From assembly GCF_003946395.1 (NCBI RefSeq), contig NZ_RHNZ01000008.1, positions 62,001 through 126,000 of the forward strand: a DNA stretch of 64,000 bases, in the 5' to 3' direction. Positions within the stretch are counted from its first letter, which is position 1; every line of letters begins with the position of its first letter. Below the pieces are notes generated by a model, which was given only the letters and a program-made list of their open reading frames with translations, made no database searches and was not told the DNA's origin. This document shows, in pieces, positions 32,843-42,401 of this stretch. The position numbers and the translations under genes are program-made. This stretch comes from Levilactobacillus fuyuanensis (GTDB taxonomy: Bacteria; Bacillota; Bacilli; Lactobacillales; Lactobacillaceae).

Positions 32843-34051
32843 CTAATCAGCTCCTTTCGCGTCGTCTTGATCTTCAGCCGGCGTTTCAGGTTCTTCTGGT
32901 TCTGCTGGTTTACGTTCCGGCAGTTCCATGACAGACCGTAGCCGGTTACTAATGATTTCACCGTCATAGGTTGCCAAGAGTTCACCAACCACCTCATCGT
33001 CGATGTCAAAGACTAACTTGCCGTCCTCGTTTACATCATTTAAGACGGCTTGCACGTTCTTGGCGTACATGTCAGAAGCGGAGGCTGGTAATTGACTGGC
33101 CATATCGCCGGCACCCACAATTTCGGCACCATTTGGCGTTGTGACCGTTTCACCCGGCTTCGATCCGGCAACGTTCCCACCTAAATCACTGGCGGCTAAA
33201 TCCATAAATAACGTCCCGGTCTTAGCTTCGTCCACAGACTTCTGGGTAACCAGCAGTGGTGGCCGCCGCCCAGGCACTTGCGCGGTCGTGATGATCACGT
33301 TGTTTTGGGCGATAAATCCTTCCAATTCTGCTTGTTGCTGTGCGGTTTCTTCCTCGGTCAATTGCCGAGCATAGCCCCCTTCACCGGTGGCAGAAACGGA
33401 GGTCGTCAGGAAAGTTGCCCCTAACGATTCCACTTCGCCCCGTGAAGCTGGCCGAATATCGTAACCGGAAACCATGGCCCCTAACCGTTTAGCGGTCCCA
33501 ATGGCTTGTAGTCCGGCAACCCCGGTCCCTAAGACCAACACCTTAGCTGGCTTGGCAGTCCCGGCGGCGGTGATCATCATTGGGAAATACCGTGAGAAAT
33601 GATCCGCAGCCATCAGGCCTACCTTGTAACCAGCAACACTGGCTTGCGAACTCAAAACATCCATTGTTTGGGCCCGCGAAACCGTCCGAGGTAAGAGTTC
33701 AAACGCTAAAGCTGTAATCTTCTTGGCGGCTAATTTCTTAACAAAATCAGTATCCGTCAGTGGTGATAACAATCCAATCAGTGCTTGTCCAGCCTTCATC
33801 TGATCAATGGTTGCATCATCTGGTTGAGCAATCGTGGCGATTACAGTTGCTTGCATAATCGCTTCTGCGCGGTCAACGACTTTGGCACCGGCTTCGGTGT
33901 AGACTACATCCCGATAGAAGGACCGTTCCCCAGCACCTTGTTCAATCAGTACTTGGTAGTCATTCTTGACGAGCTTACGTACGACGTCCGGTGACAATGC
34001 GACCCGGTTTTCACCAGGCGCTTCTTTTAAAACCGAAATGGTAATTGCCAT
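32843..34051 (-). CDS. pntA: NAD(P) transhydrogenase, alpha-1 NAD-binding subunit
   Basis: 402 residues homologous to domain I of PntA and to alanine dehydrogenase: KEAPGENRVALSPDVV at 9-24, the NAD-binding VLGTGVAGLQAI near 171, and the mobile-loop region IITTAQVPGRRPP near 250. The C-terminus is a Pro/Glu/Asp-rich acidic tail (about 380-402) of unknown use. First gene of the operon, read from the promoter at 34090-34118. Confidence 0.94.
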   Translation of the reverse strand: MAITISVLKEAPGENRVALSPDVVRKLVKNDYQVLIEQGAGERSFYRDVVYTEAGAKVVDRAEAIMQATVIATIAQPDDATIDQMKAGQALIGLLSPLTDTDFVKKLAAKKITALAFELLPRTVSRAQTMDVLSSQASVAGYKVGLMAADHFSRYFPMMITAAGTAKPAKVLVLGTGVAGLQAIGTAKRLGAMVSGYDIRPASRGEVESLGATFLTTSVSATGEGGYARQLTEEETAQQQAELEGFIAQNNVIITTAQVPGRRPPLLVTQKSVDEAKTGTLFMDLAASDLGGNVAGSKPGETVTTPNGAEIVGAGDMASQLPASASDMYAKNVQAVLNDVNEDGKLVFDIDDEVVGELLATYDGEIISNRLRSVMELPERKPAEPEEPETPAEDQDDAKGAD

Positions 34052-34488
34052 TCAACACATCCCCTTTTTGATAAGCTGTTCACAAGTTAACTATAAAGCA
34101 TTTTAGGTTACAAAACAATGCTTTCAGCTCCATTTGTGCACAAGCAACAATTCTTTGTGCCACGCGGCAGTAAGTGCTTCCAGAGTTCAATGATATCACA
34201 AAATATTTTTCCATTTGAGCACTGAATTTTCGACACAATTAGTTAAGTGGGCTTGATAACAAGTTTTAACATTCACAAATAAAAGTGATGACTTTTTTTC
34301 AAATGTAACTTATTGGCCTAGACCCGGCTTATTTGTCTACCTACGCACTTCAGATTGACCATGCCTAATTTCCAACCGACTCATTACCATCCCATTGTGT
34401 CGGTTTCTCATTGGTTCGACCACTCTCGAGGTGCAATTTACGACTCTTTTCAGTTGTATCACTGCTATTTTTCATTCGCACCCCTTTG
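34052..34488. other. Intergenic region upstream of the transhydrogenase operon
   Basis: No gene. A minus-strand promoter TTGTTT (34113-34118), 17 bases, TATAGT (34090-34095) precedes pntA. A perfect 10-base palindrome TTGTGCACAA lies upstream near 34134-34143. The rest is AT-rich, without further structure. Confidence 0.45.
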
Positions 34489-35301
34489 CTAATTCAAGGC
34501 CCAGCGATTAATCGCCTCACTCACCCCAGATTCAAAATCTGCTAAGGTCACGTGAGTTGCTACCGCTTTGACTGCCGTTGAAGCATTTCGTACCGCAATG
34601 GCGCCGCCGACTTGCTTAAGCATCGCCAAGTCATTGGCACTATCGCCAATGCCCATAATCTCTGCTGGCGAAATACCTAGGCGCTGTCCTAGCGCGATTG
34701 TCGCTTGCCCCTTATCAACACCCACGGGGTTCACTTCCATGTAACGGCCCGATGAGAAAGTACACGTTACCGGTTGCGTGACCTGTTGCTTCACCGCTAC
34801 TCTCGCTGCTTGACGAACTTCCCCATTTGGACTCATCGCAATTACTTTCATGATTCGTCCCAATCGAAACTGCGAGAAATCACCACGCATGGTTGTTGCA
34901 GACACACCTCGCGTCTTCAGGTAAGCCAAATCATCTACTTTCGGATGATAGATTGCCAATCCCCGCAACGTATACACATGAATTGCCACATCAAACTGCT
35001 GTAAAACTTTAAAGACTGCTGCGGCCACTTCATAAGGAAGTTCATGGCTCATCAAGACATGATTGTCCCAATTTTCGACGGTTGCCCCACCATTGTATGA
35101 GATCACATACTGATTGGGTTGATTCCACAAGTCAAGGCGGCGTAAGAGCGGTTGGATGCTCAAGAAACTCCGTCCCGTATTCGGCACAAATTTAATGCCC
35201 ATTTGTGTGGCTCGCTTGATGGCAGCAATATTTGCAGTTGAAATACTACCATCCGCTCGGAGCAGCGTTTCGTCCAGATCACTCGTAATCATTCGGTACA
35301 T
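34489..35301 (-). CDS. HAD-superfamily (Cof-type) sugar phosphatase
   Basis: Start at ATG 35301 (MYRMITSDLDETLL) because GGGGG lies six to ten bases upstream, while the ATG at 35307 touches it; 270 residues. Motif I DLDETLL with the two aspartates, the Lys of motif III, and motif IV GIGDSANDLAMLKQVG are those of HAD-IIB Cof/YidA hydrolases with the C2 cap. They dephosphorylate sugar phosphates or related metabolites; the substrate is not predictable. It is 112 bases downstream of the FGGY kinase gene and may be part of that operon. Confidence 0.87.
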   Translation of the reverse strand: MYRMITSDLDETLLRADGSISTANIAAIKRATQMGIKFVPNTGRSFLSIQPLLRRLDLWNQPNQYVISYNGGATVENWDNHVLMSHELPYEVAAAVFKVLQQFDVAIHVYTLRGLAIYHPKVDDLAYLKTRGVSATTMRGDFSQFRLGRIMKVIAMSPNGEVRQAARVAVKQQVTQPVTCTFSSGRYMEVNPVGVDKGQATIALGQRLGISPAEIMGIGDSANDLAMLKQVGGAIAVRNASTAVKAVATHVTLADFESGVSEAINRWALN

Positions 35302-35413
35302 TTTCATTCCCCCAATTGAATGAAGAGTCCGAGAATAGTTCCCGAACTCCTCATTTAATCGTTCACGTTTACTCTCGAGTCTGCTCTCGTCAGCAATCGA
35401 TCATCATAACGTC

Positions 35414-36955
35414 TTAAGATTCTTCAATACCGGAGATTAACGACAAAGTGTGCATGTCATCGCCTAAATCATCATAGAGCTTCCGGTACAGCTTGTAGTA
35501 GTCATTGTAGGTTGCATGCTGTTCAGCACGTGGTTCAATCTTATCGCCCAGAACTTGCCACTTCTGAACTTCATCAACGGTTAAGGTATCTGTTGCCAAA
35601 CCAGCCAGCATCACATCACCCAGGTTGGCTTCTGCATCATCGACTGGTGTTCGTACTGCATAACCGGTTACGTCGGCAAACATTTGAACCCAGTCTGGTG
35701 AGTTCGTGACACCACCGGCAATCACAATGTAATCACCCAGGTCACGGCCCGTACTCTCCATACTATGGCGTAAGGCGTAGCAGACAGCTTCTTGGAAGGC
35801 ATGGAACAGATCAGCCTTGGTATGAACGAGTGACAATCCGAAGACCATGCCCTTGGCATCAGAGTTCCAGACGGGGGCTCGTTCACCCATAAAGTAGGGA
35901 AGAACCACTAAGCCACGACTACCAGCTGGCACGTCCTTAGCTTCCGCCCCCAGGGTAACGTAGGCATTCGGTCCACCCTGATTGTGAACGGCAACTTCAG
36001 CATCCCCAAAGTTATCACGGAACCACTTCGTAATGGCCCCTGCCGTAGCCGAACCACTAAAGTTATAAACCAGTTCTCGTGACTTATAAGGATACGGCCA
36101 AACGATGAGTCCTTTACCCTTGATTGGTTTTTCACTGACAAGTGCGGCGTTCATGGATGACCCGATGGCAGCCACGTACCGGCCAGGTTCAAAGACACCC
36201 ATCCCGATATTCGCAGCACCAACGTCGACACCCCCGGCGATGACTGGCGTTCCGGCATTCAATCCCAAGTCTGCGGCAACGTCCGCGGTCAACCGACCCG
36301 CAATCTCAGTCGCATCAACGAACTTCTGTGGCATTTTGTTCATCGGGACACCCATTGCATCCATCATTTCCTTAGACCAGGTACCCGTGTTCACATCGTA
36401 GAAACCACCGATGTTCCCAGCAGCCGAGTAGTCAATGGAGACTTCACCAGTTAATTTGTAGATAGCGTAATTGTTCGGTGGTAAGAACATCGCCGTTTTC
36501 TTCCAATTTTCTGGCTCGTGATTCTTGATCCACAGTACCTTCGTGTAACCGTAGTACGGATCAACCACGTCATTACCCGTAATTTCGGATAACCGGTCTA
36601 GGTCAACATGTTCCTTGACCCATTCCGTTTCACCCGCAGCGCGCCGATCCATCCAAATCAGGTCTGGCCGCACAGGATTCATGTCGGCATCCACTGGAAC
36701 ACCGGAGCCACCATACAAGCCACTCAGACCAATTCCGTTGATATCATCCGGTGAGACACCGCTTTCATTAACGACCGCCCGGATGGAATCCTTAACGCCC
36801 TTCAGCCAGACATCTGGCCACTGCTCAGCCCAGAGTGGACGTGGTGTCAGAACGTCGTATTCCTCCAAGTCCTGCGCAATTAACTTGCCGTTCGTGTCCA
36901 TCAGGATACTCTTCGTCCCCGATGTCCCAATATCAGTACCAATCAAGTATTTCAT
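35414..36955 (-). CDS. FGGY-family carbohydrate kinase (xylulokinase/gluconokinase-like)
   Basis: 513 residues, the normal FGGY length. ATP-binding IGTDIGTSGTKS at 5-16, the catalytic Asp in GGVDVGAANIG near 243, and the C-terminal AGGVTNSPDWVQMFADVTG signature (about 418-436) are clear. It should phosphorylate a ketose or sugar acid. Its neighbour is an SDR dehydrogenase and a GPH symporter, so a polyol such as a pentitol is probably taken up, oxidised to a ketose and phosphorylated here. The exact sugar is not decidable by eye. ATG at 36955 follows AGAGGGGAATAACG. Confidence 0.85.
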   Translation of the reverse strand: MKYLIGTDIGTSGTKSILMDTNGKLIAQDLEEYDVLTPRPLWAEQWPDVWLKGVKDSIRAVVNESGVSPDDINGIGLSGLYGGSGVPVDADMNPVRPDLIWMDRRAAGETEWVKEHVDLDRLSEITGNDVVDPYYGYTKVLWIKNHEPENWKKTAMFLPPNNYAIYKLTGEVSIDYSAAGNIGGFYDVNTGTWSKEMMDAMGVPMNKMPQKFVDATEIAGRLTADVAADLGLNAGTPVIAGGVDVGAANIGMGVFEPGRYVAAIGSSMNAALVSEKPIKGKGLIVWPYPYKSRELVYNFSGSATAGAITKWFRDNFGDAEVAVHNQGGPNAYVTLGAEAKDVPAGSRGLVVLPYFMGERAPVWNSDAKGMVFGLSLVHTKADLFHAFQEAVCYALRHSMESTGRDLGDYIVIAGGVTNSPDWVQMFADVTGYAVRTPVDDAEANLGDVMLAGLATDTLTVDEVQKWQVLGDKIEPRAEQHATYNDYYKLYRKLYDDLGDDMHTLSLISGIEES

Positions 36956-36994
36956 CGTTATTCCCCTCTTTGATCAACTATTAATTGCGACGGT

Positions 36995-37771
36995 CTACCA
37001 TGCCGTGAAGGCACCATCAACTAAGTAATCGGAACCAGTGGAGAAGCTGCTGGTATCGCTAGCTAAGTATACGGCCATCCCTTGTAATTCTTCTGGCTTA
37101 CCTAAGCGGCCAAGTGGTGCCCAGTCGTTCCAAGTCTTGATCAATGGCTTCAGGTCAGGTGAGTTCAAGGTCAAATCAGTCCCCATGTAACCAGGACTCA
37201 TGGTGTTGACCCGCACGCCCTTCTTAGCCCATTCAATGGCTAATGACTTAGATAATTGAATGACACCGGCCTTCGTGGCGTTGTATGAACATTGTGGTTG
37301 TGGCCGGTTAACAATGTGGGCTGACATTGAAGCGGTGTTCACGATTGAACCTGAACCTTGCTTCAACATGTAGCGACCAGCAGCCGTGGAGCAAAGGAAG
37401 ACGGCGTTCAAGTTTAAGTTGACGACCTTCTGCCATTGTTCAAACGTCATTTCTTCGGCTGGGACATTCAAGCACATGCCAGCGTTGTTGAAGGCGGCAT
37501 CCAACCCACCTAATTCTTTAACGACTGTATCGATCATGTTTTGGACTTGTTCAGGATCAGTAACGTCGGTCTTAATGGCAATGGCCTTTTGACCCGTAGC
37601 TTCAGCAATTTCCCGGGCGGTTTGTTGGGCCTTGGCAATGTTGATATCGACGATTGCGACATCGGCACCAGCTTCGGCTAACCCAGTTGCCATGGCTTTA
37701 CCTAAACCTTGAGCGCCACCCGTAACGTATGCTTTCTTACCATCAAGACGCATCTTATCTAAAATACCCAT
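36995..37771 (-). CDS. SDR polyol/ketose dehydrogenase
   Basis: 258 residues: cofactor loop GGAQGLG (18-24), Asp42 after beta-2 (VDIN), which favours NAD, NNAG (95-98), and the catalytic set Ser148, Tyr163, Lys167 (YNATK). The N-terminus with YVTGGAQGLGKAMATGLAEAG resembles arabinitol, sorbose and gluconate reductases. Sits 39 bases before the FGGY kinase gene. Predicted to interconvert a sugar alcohol and ketose feeding the kinase. Confidence 0.85.
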   Translation of the reverse strand: MGILDKMRLDGKKAYVTGGAQGLGKAMATGLAEAGADVAIVDINIAKAQQTAREIAEATGQKAIAIKTDVTDPEQVQNMIDTVVKELGGLDAAFNNAGMCLNVPAEEMTFEQWQKVVNLNLNAVFLCSTAAGRYMLKQGSGSIVNTASMSAHIVNRPQPQCSYNATKAGVIQLSKSLAIEWAKKGVRVNTMSPGYMGTDLTLNSPDLKPLIKTWNDWAPLGRLGKPEELQGMAVYLASDTSSFSTGSDYLVDGAFTAW

Positions 37772-37867
37772 GATAATTCCTCCTAAAAGATAAATGTATT
37801 TTGTAAAATGACTTTCTTTAATTCACGATTAAGCATAAACCCAAAATTTCTAGAAGTCAATCCTTTT

Positions 37868-37881
37868 TGGTACCGTTTTCA
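37868..37881. promoter_or_regulatory. cre box upstream of the SDR/kinase operon
   Basis: TGGTACCGTTTTCA, reverse TGAAAACGGTACCA, close to the CcpA consensus TGWAANCGNTNWCA. It is about 97 bases before the SDR start. Confidence 0.6.
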
Positions 37882-37929
37882 ACATTTTTTGATTTTTATC
37901 ATCGAACTCCGCCGTTAGCCCCGCCAGTT

Positions 37930-39336
37930 CTAGCTTTCAGCTGGCTGTGACTTTAACCGTTTCTTTAATTCACGCACAATTTCAGCGTGCTTTTCCTCAG
38001 TCAAGGTCACTTTGAGCCAAAAAATAAGTGCGGCAATCACTAACAACACAATTGGAATATAGAACATAAACATGTTGAATTGGCTGACACCACTGGCGGA
38101 AATATCGCTGGGTTTAGCATTACCCGTCATGCCAACCATTACCGCAACGATACCAACAATCCCGTTAGATGCTGCACCGGCAAGCTTATCGATCAACGGC
38201 CGAATCGACAACGTCACGGATTCATTCCGCACACCGTTGACCAATTGCCCGTACTCAACACTATCGGTAATCGTCATTAACGTTGCCAGGAAGATCAATG
38301 GGTATGGGAAGAAATAAAACGACACTGCTAGTAGAACCAACAGCAAGCTTTGACCGGCATACAAGAATAAAACATAGCCGATCAACATAAAGGCAATCCC
38401 ACCAATGTAAATCGCTTTCCGTCGAATCAAGGCCTCCAGTGCGGGATACAGGGCAACCGAGATCACGCCCAGAACACAGGTGATCACGCCAACCCAGGTA
38501 TAGGCACCAGCATTGCCCAAACGATAACGGAAGTAATACATCAGCAAGGAATTAGTGACCACATAGCTAAACGCAAATAGGAAATATGACGCTGCAATCC
38601 ACAACAACTGCTTGTTCCGACCGATTGCCCGAAAGATATCAGACAACGTGGTGTGCTTGACGTTGGCCCGAATCACGTTATGTTCTTCCTTCAGATTCAG
38701 CGAGGTAATCAGTGCTCCACCTGTACATAACACGGCCACAATCAACACGTAACCGGTCCAGCCTGCACGGGTTTGTTGCCCAAATGGCACCTTAGAAATC
38801 CAGTGTGAAAAGAGCATGATTGCTGGCGTAATAATCACAATCACAATTTGTGCCCCAAGCGTAGAGCCAATCCGTGAGGCCGTTCCGAATTTGGTTCGTG
38901 TCTTGGAATCCAAGCTAACCGCTGGAAGTAACGACCACAGCGCAATATCACTGAATGAATAGAAGACATCAACGATTAAGAAGGTCACCGCAATCAAAAT
39001 CAAATACATTGTGGGACTACTCCAGGCCAGCCCGAAGTAATCTGAGAACAAGAACACCAAGCCAACTGAAGCAACGACCGACCCAATCATGATCCACGGC
39101 CGGAACTTCCCCCACCGTGTGTTCGTGTTATCAACCACCCCACCAATCATGGGATCAAAGATAATCTCACCAACTCGAATCACCACAACCAGCATTGTGA
39201 CAATCCCCACCATCTTCTCGTCGCCGCTATTCGTAAATAGCTGACTCGTCAGAAACATCATGAAATAGATGCTCAACGTATTATAGAACGCATCGTGACC
39301 GAACGTTCCTAAAGCATAGGACAGGTACTTTTTCAA
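37930..39336 (-). CDS. GPH-family sugar/polyol cation symporter
   Basis: About 468 residues with 12 membrane helices. KFRPWIMIGS near residue 75, with the charged RWGKFRPW loop, and the DVFYSFSDIALWSLLPA stretch are glycoside-pentoside-hexuronide symporter signatures. Start taken as TTG 39336 because GGGG lies eight bases upstream; GTG at 39345 lies against it. It imports the substrate of the SDR/kinase pair by proton or sodium symport. Divergent from the ROK regulator, with cre boxes on both sides. Confidence 0.85.
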   Translation of the reverse strand: MKKYLSYALGTFGHDAFYNTLSIYFMMFLTSQLFTNSGDEKMVGIVTMLVVVIRVGEIIFDPMIGGVVDNTNTRWGKFRPWIMIGSVVASVGLVFLFSDYFGLAWSSPTMYLILIAVTFLIVDVFYSFSDIALWSLLPAVSLDSKTRTKFGTASRIGSTLGAQIVIVIITPAIMLFSHWISKVPFGQQTRAGWTGYVLIVAVLCTGGALITSLNLKEEHNVIRANVKHTTLSDIFRAIGRNKQLLWIAASYFLFAFSYVVTNSLLMYYFRYRLGNAGAYTWVGVITCVLGVISVALYPALEALIRRKAIYIGGIAFMLIGYVLFLYAGQSLLLVLLAVSFYFFPYPLIFLATLMTITDSVEYGQLVNGVRNESVTLSIRPLIDKLAGAASNGIVGIVAVMVGMTGNAKPSDISASGVSQFNMFMFYIPIVLLVIAALIFWLKVTLTEEKHAEIVRELKKRLKSQPAES

Positions 39337-39414
39337 TTTCAACACCCCACAGATAATTAATATAAATCATTTTGCAAACCCATTTGATAAAACCTATTAC
39401 TGCACCAGTATAAT

Positions 39415-39428
39415 TGCAATCGCTTTCA
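39415..39428. promoter_or_regulatory. cre box, symporter promoter region
   Basis: TGCAATCGCTTTCA; the reverse strand reads TGAAAGCGATTGCA, a good CcpA site, 79 bases upstream of the symporter start. Confidence 0.65.
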
Positions 39429-39628
39429 TAAGCAACCGATTAACTACTTAAATATCAATTTCACATGTCATCCAACAGCCAGAAACTCTGCTAAGTCAGT
39501 ACTCTGTCACTACAAGTTGTGTAAAACTAATTTACATCTGTGAAATTTTCACTTGCATGTTTTCTGAAGCTCGATCCCTCGTCGGCAGCCTTAAGGACGA
39601 CTAGTCGCAAGACCTGACTGTATTATTT

Positions 39629-39642
39629 TGGTAGCGCTTACT
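39629..39642. promoter_or_regulatory. cre box, ROK regulator promoter region
   Basis: TGGTAGCGCTTACT with the conserved CG centre and TG/AC half-sites, 79 bases upstream of the ROK start. The 286 bases from here back to the symporter gene hold no gene. Confidence 0.5.
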
Positions 39643-39720
39643 TAATTGTGGTAAGTCACTTTCTATTTCGTCCAAATGTGCTACACTAAAGTCATTCAAT
39701 CATTCAGAAGGGAGCCCCCC

Positions 39721-40839
39721 ATGAGCACAAGTAATATGCAATCCATTCAACGTTCAAATTACTCGGATATTTACCATCTGCTGTATGCCAACGACAAACT
39801 TTCCAAGCAGGACATCGCAGATCAATTGAATCTCAGCCTGCCCACGGTCAGCTCCAATCTCCAAAAACTAACCGAACGGCACCTCATCATTAAGAATGGC
39901 CAATTGAAGTCACTGATTGGGCGGCGCGCGACCGCCTACGCCATCGACCCCAATGTCAGCCTAAGCGTCGGTGTCGAAATTTTTCGAAATTACGCCACGA
40001 TTGCCGTTTTGAATCTTCGTAATGAGGTTCTCGACATTCACACGACGAATCTCCCCTTTGCCAATGACGACCAGTACGCCCAAGCGCTTAGCCAACAGCT
40101 GCTGGCTTTTCTACGAACTAAGGGCTTCAGCTTGACCCAGATCAGCGGCGTGGGAATTGGCATTCAAGGGCTGATTTCGAATGACGGGACGACGATTCTT
40201 TATGGTAAGATTCTCGATTGTACTGGGATGAAATCCGATAATTTTGGTCAGTACCTCCCCTTCCCCGTCACTTTCTACCATGACGCGGACTGCGTTGCTG
40301 TAGCCGAATACGCGAATCAGCCGACCGACGGGATTTTTCTGTCAATCAGTGAACATATTGGTACGGCCATCATCATCAACGGAAAGGTCTTCAAAAGTCC
40401 CAGTGGTCGGAGTGGGACGATGGAACACATCACGTTAAACTCCACTGATGGCCCCATCTGCTACTGTGGTCGCCGTGGTTGCATTGAAACCTATTGTTCC
40501 GTCAGCTCCCTGCTCCAAGCAAACGAAGATCTCGGCACATTCTTCGCAGATCTCCATCATCACGACGCGAAGATTGAACAGCGCTTTGAAACTTATCTCA
40601 ATTACCTGTCTGAAGCCATCTACAACCTTCACATGTTTGTCGACCTGCCCATCGTGATTGCTGGTGAGTTAACGAAATACCTCAGTGAAGCCAATATCAC
40701 CGCCTTAAAACAACGTTTAGGTAAACTGTCCGTCTTCCCTGAAACACAGGGATACCTACAACGAGGCACCGTTGTCGACCACGCCGTTGCCGTTGGTGCA
40801 GCTATTCCGGCCATTCAAGAACTCTTACAGAATATCTAA
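39721..40839 (+). CDS. ROK-family transcriptional regulator (XylR/NagC-like)
   Basis: Start ATG at 39721, with AGAAGGGAGC before it; 372 residues. The N-terminal winged HTH (DIADQLNLSLPTVSSNLQKL) is followed by an actin-like ROK domain. GVGIGIQG is present near 156, the Cys motif CYCGRRGCIE near 250 binds zinc, and an ETY motif follows. ROK repressors respond to sugars. Its divergence from the symporter/SDR/kinase genes makes it their likely local regulator. Confidence 0.87.
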   Translation: MSTSNMQSIQRSNYSDIYHLLYANDKLSKQDIADQLNLSLPTVSSNLQKLTERHLIIKNGQLKSLIGRRATAYAIDPNVSLSVGVEIFRNYATIAVLNLRNEVLDIHTTNLPFANDDQYAQALSQQLLAFLRTKGFSLTQISGVGIGIQGLISNDGTTILYGKILDCTGMKSDNFGQYLPFPVTFYHDADCVAVAEYANQPTDGIFLSISEHIGTAIIINGKVFKSPSGRSGTMEHITLNSTDGPICYCGRRGCIETYCSVSSLLQANEDLGTFFADLHHHDAKIEQRFETYLNYLSEAIYNLHMFVDLPIVIAGELTKYLSEANITALKQRLGKLSVFPETQGYLQRGTVVDHAVAVGAAIPAIQELLQNI

Positions 40840-40856
40840 ATAAAAACACAAAAATA

Positions 40857-40898
40857 ACGAGGAACCGTGCTAATTTAAGCACGGTTCCTCGTTGTTTA
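40857..40898 (+). terminator. Bidirectional terminator between ROK and ABC genes
   Basis: GAGGAACCGTGC / GCACGGTTCCTC perfect 12-base stem with A/T-rich flanks. Confidence 0.85.
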
Positions 40899-40924
40899 AT
40901 TTATTTCAGATTTTAATTATCCGC

Positions 40925-41698
40925 TTAGTTCGCAACCGTCTCCACCCAACGCTTCATCAAAAAGACGCTGATTAGAGATTCTAACGCGGCCACGACCAAC
41001 ATGCCAACCAATGGGATCACCACGTTCGTCAACCCTTGAACGTTGAGCGTCGTCATGAACTGATTGAGTTGTGAAAATAGGAAGACACCCACGCGCATCA
41101 CCAGCAGAATCACTACGATATACAGGATAGCATCCACGACCCGTTTACCAGCAGCTGGCAGGAAGTTATTCGTCGCACTGACCGTTAGATGGATCAGTGT
41201 GACCGTTGTCAGCGCTAAGATGAAGACTGTCAAGATGAGTAGTATCACAGTCAACGCAATTTGCGCGACATCGCCACCGTTGAAATCTAAGTGGTGACTC
41301 ATGGTCATGCCGCCTAATTCACTGCTGATCTTACGCCAGGCAACGGCGAAGCCCACCAGGTGTAAGCCGACTTGTAACAGGATTAAGTACAGGAACATCA
41401 CTAACGAGGAAGCCAAGTTTGCGACGTAAAAAGTAACGTTCTTGGCTGGAATCAGCCGGTACGTGTCCCGCGTGAAAGCCAATTCAGCCTGCCGCGCAAT
41501 CAGAACAAACCCAACGATGTAGACCAACCCCGACCAGCCACTCACGGCTCCCAGAAAGTTCATCTGTGACATGTGGCCCGAGACCAGCGTCCAGATGAGA
41601 CTGACCGCAATCGCCGCCAATTCAATCAACATTAACTGGTTGACCGCTGAGAACTTGCTGCGGTTGAACACCTTAAATAATTTGCCAAAATTAGTCAT
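40925..41698 (-). CDS. Membrane subunit of a YtrA-regulated ABC system
   Basis: Start ATG at 41698 (MTNFGKLFKVFNRSKFS), with GAGAGGGGC upstream and an eight-base overlap with the ATPase gene. 257 residues with about six membrane helices, the shape of ABC-2/YtrC-type permeases. Partner of the ATPase encoded at 41691-42401. Systems of this kind respond to wall-active antibiotics or peptides in Bacillus relatives. Substrate unknown. Confidence 0.8.
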   Translation of the reverse strand: MTNFGKLFKVFNRSKFSAVNQLMLIELAAIAVSLIWTLVSGHMSQMNFLGAVSGWSGLVYIVGFVLIARQAELAFTRDTYRLIPAKNVTFYVANLASSLVMFLYLILLQVGLHLVGFAVAWRKISSELGGMTMSHHLDFNGGDVAQIALTVILLILTVFILALTTVTLIHLTVSATNNFLPAAGKRVVDAILYIVVILLVMRVGVFLFSQLNQFMTTLNVQGLTNVVIPLVGMLVVAALESLISVFLMKRWVETVAN

Positions 41699-42401
41699 TG
41701 TCGTTGCCCCTCTCATACAGGCTCTCATAGTAAGCTTCAATTCCAATGTGGAATTCCTCACGCACTTCATCAGCCTGCCGGTGCGCGTAGATGGTCTGAT
41801 CCTTGACGATGACGATCTCGTCCAAGATTGGTGCAATCTCAGAAACGTAGTGATCACTAATCACCATCGTCGCGTTCTCCGGTTTCCACTGGATAATACT
41901 GTTGATAATCTTCTTACGACTCATACTGTCGATACCGCTAAAAGGTTCATCCAGCAGATACAAATTGGTCCGTCGTGCCAACGTCAGAGCAATAACCAAC
42001 TTTTCTTTCATCCCCTTGGACAGTGCCGCCAGCTTTAAACTGGTATCGATCTGTAAGAATGTCGCTAGCTCCGTGAACCGGTCCGCCTCGAAATCCTCGT
42101 AAACTGTCTCATAGAAAGCAATGATTCGGGTCAACTTCGTATTGCCGGCAAATCCTCGGAGTTGTTCAGAGAAGCTCACGTGGCGTTTGCGATCTGCCTC
42201 GGCGGTATCGCCACTCACCATGATGTCACCAGCGCCCTTGGCACTGCCCGTAATCAAGCGCATCAGTGTCGTCTTCCCGGCACCGTTTTCGCCAAGTAAT
42301 CCGACGATTTTTCCGGGTGCCAGCGTCAGGTTGGCATCGTGTAGGATCGTCTTCATTCCTCGTTTGTACGTCACATTTTGGATGCTTAAGCTGTCAGTCA
42401 T
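41691..42401 (-). CDS. ABC transporter ATP-binding protein
   Basis: 236 residues: Walker A GENGAGKTT (35-43), Q-loop FSEQLRGF, Walker B LYLLDEPFSG and H-loop segment MVISDHYV. The signature motif reads ALSKGMKEKL, a variant of LSxGxKxK common in YtrB/EcsA-type exporters. ATGA overlap with the GntR gene and an eight-base overlap with the permease gene show a tight operon. Confidence 0.92.
   Translation of the reverse strand: MTDSLSIQNVTYKRGMKTILHDANLTLAPGKIVGLLGENGAGKTTLMRLITGSAKGAGDIMVSGDTAEADRKRHVSFSEQLRGFAGNTKLTRIIAFYETVYEDFEADRFTELATFLQIDTSLKLAALSKGMKEKLVIALTLARRTNLYLLDEPFSGIDSMSRKKIINSIIQWKPENATMVISDHYVSEIAPILDEIVIVKDQTIYAHRQADEVREEFHIGIEAYYESLYERGNDND

Noticed and set aside
34134-34143. 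Rex (NADH sensor) operator before pntA
   Set aside because: TTGTGCACAA is palindromic but lacks the TTGTGAA-n4-TTCACAA layout.
35320-35360. Terminator between the FGGY kinase and HAD genes
   Set aside because: The stem is interrupted by several mismatches and lacks a T-run, so read-through is as likely.
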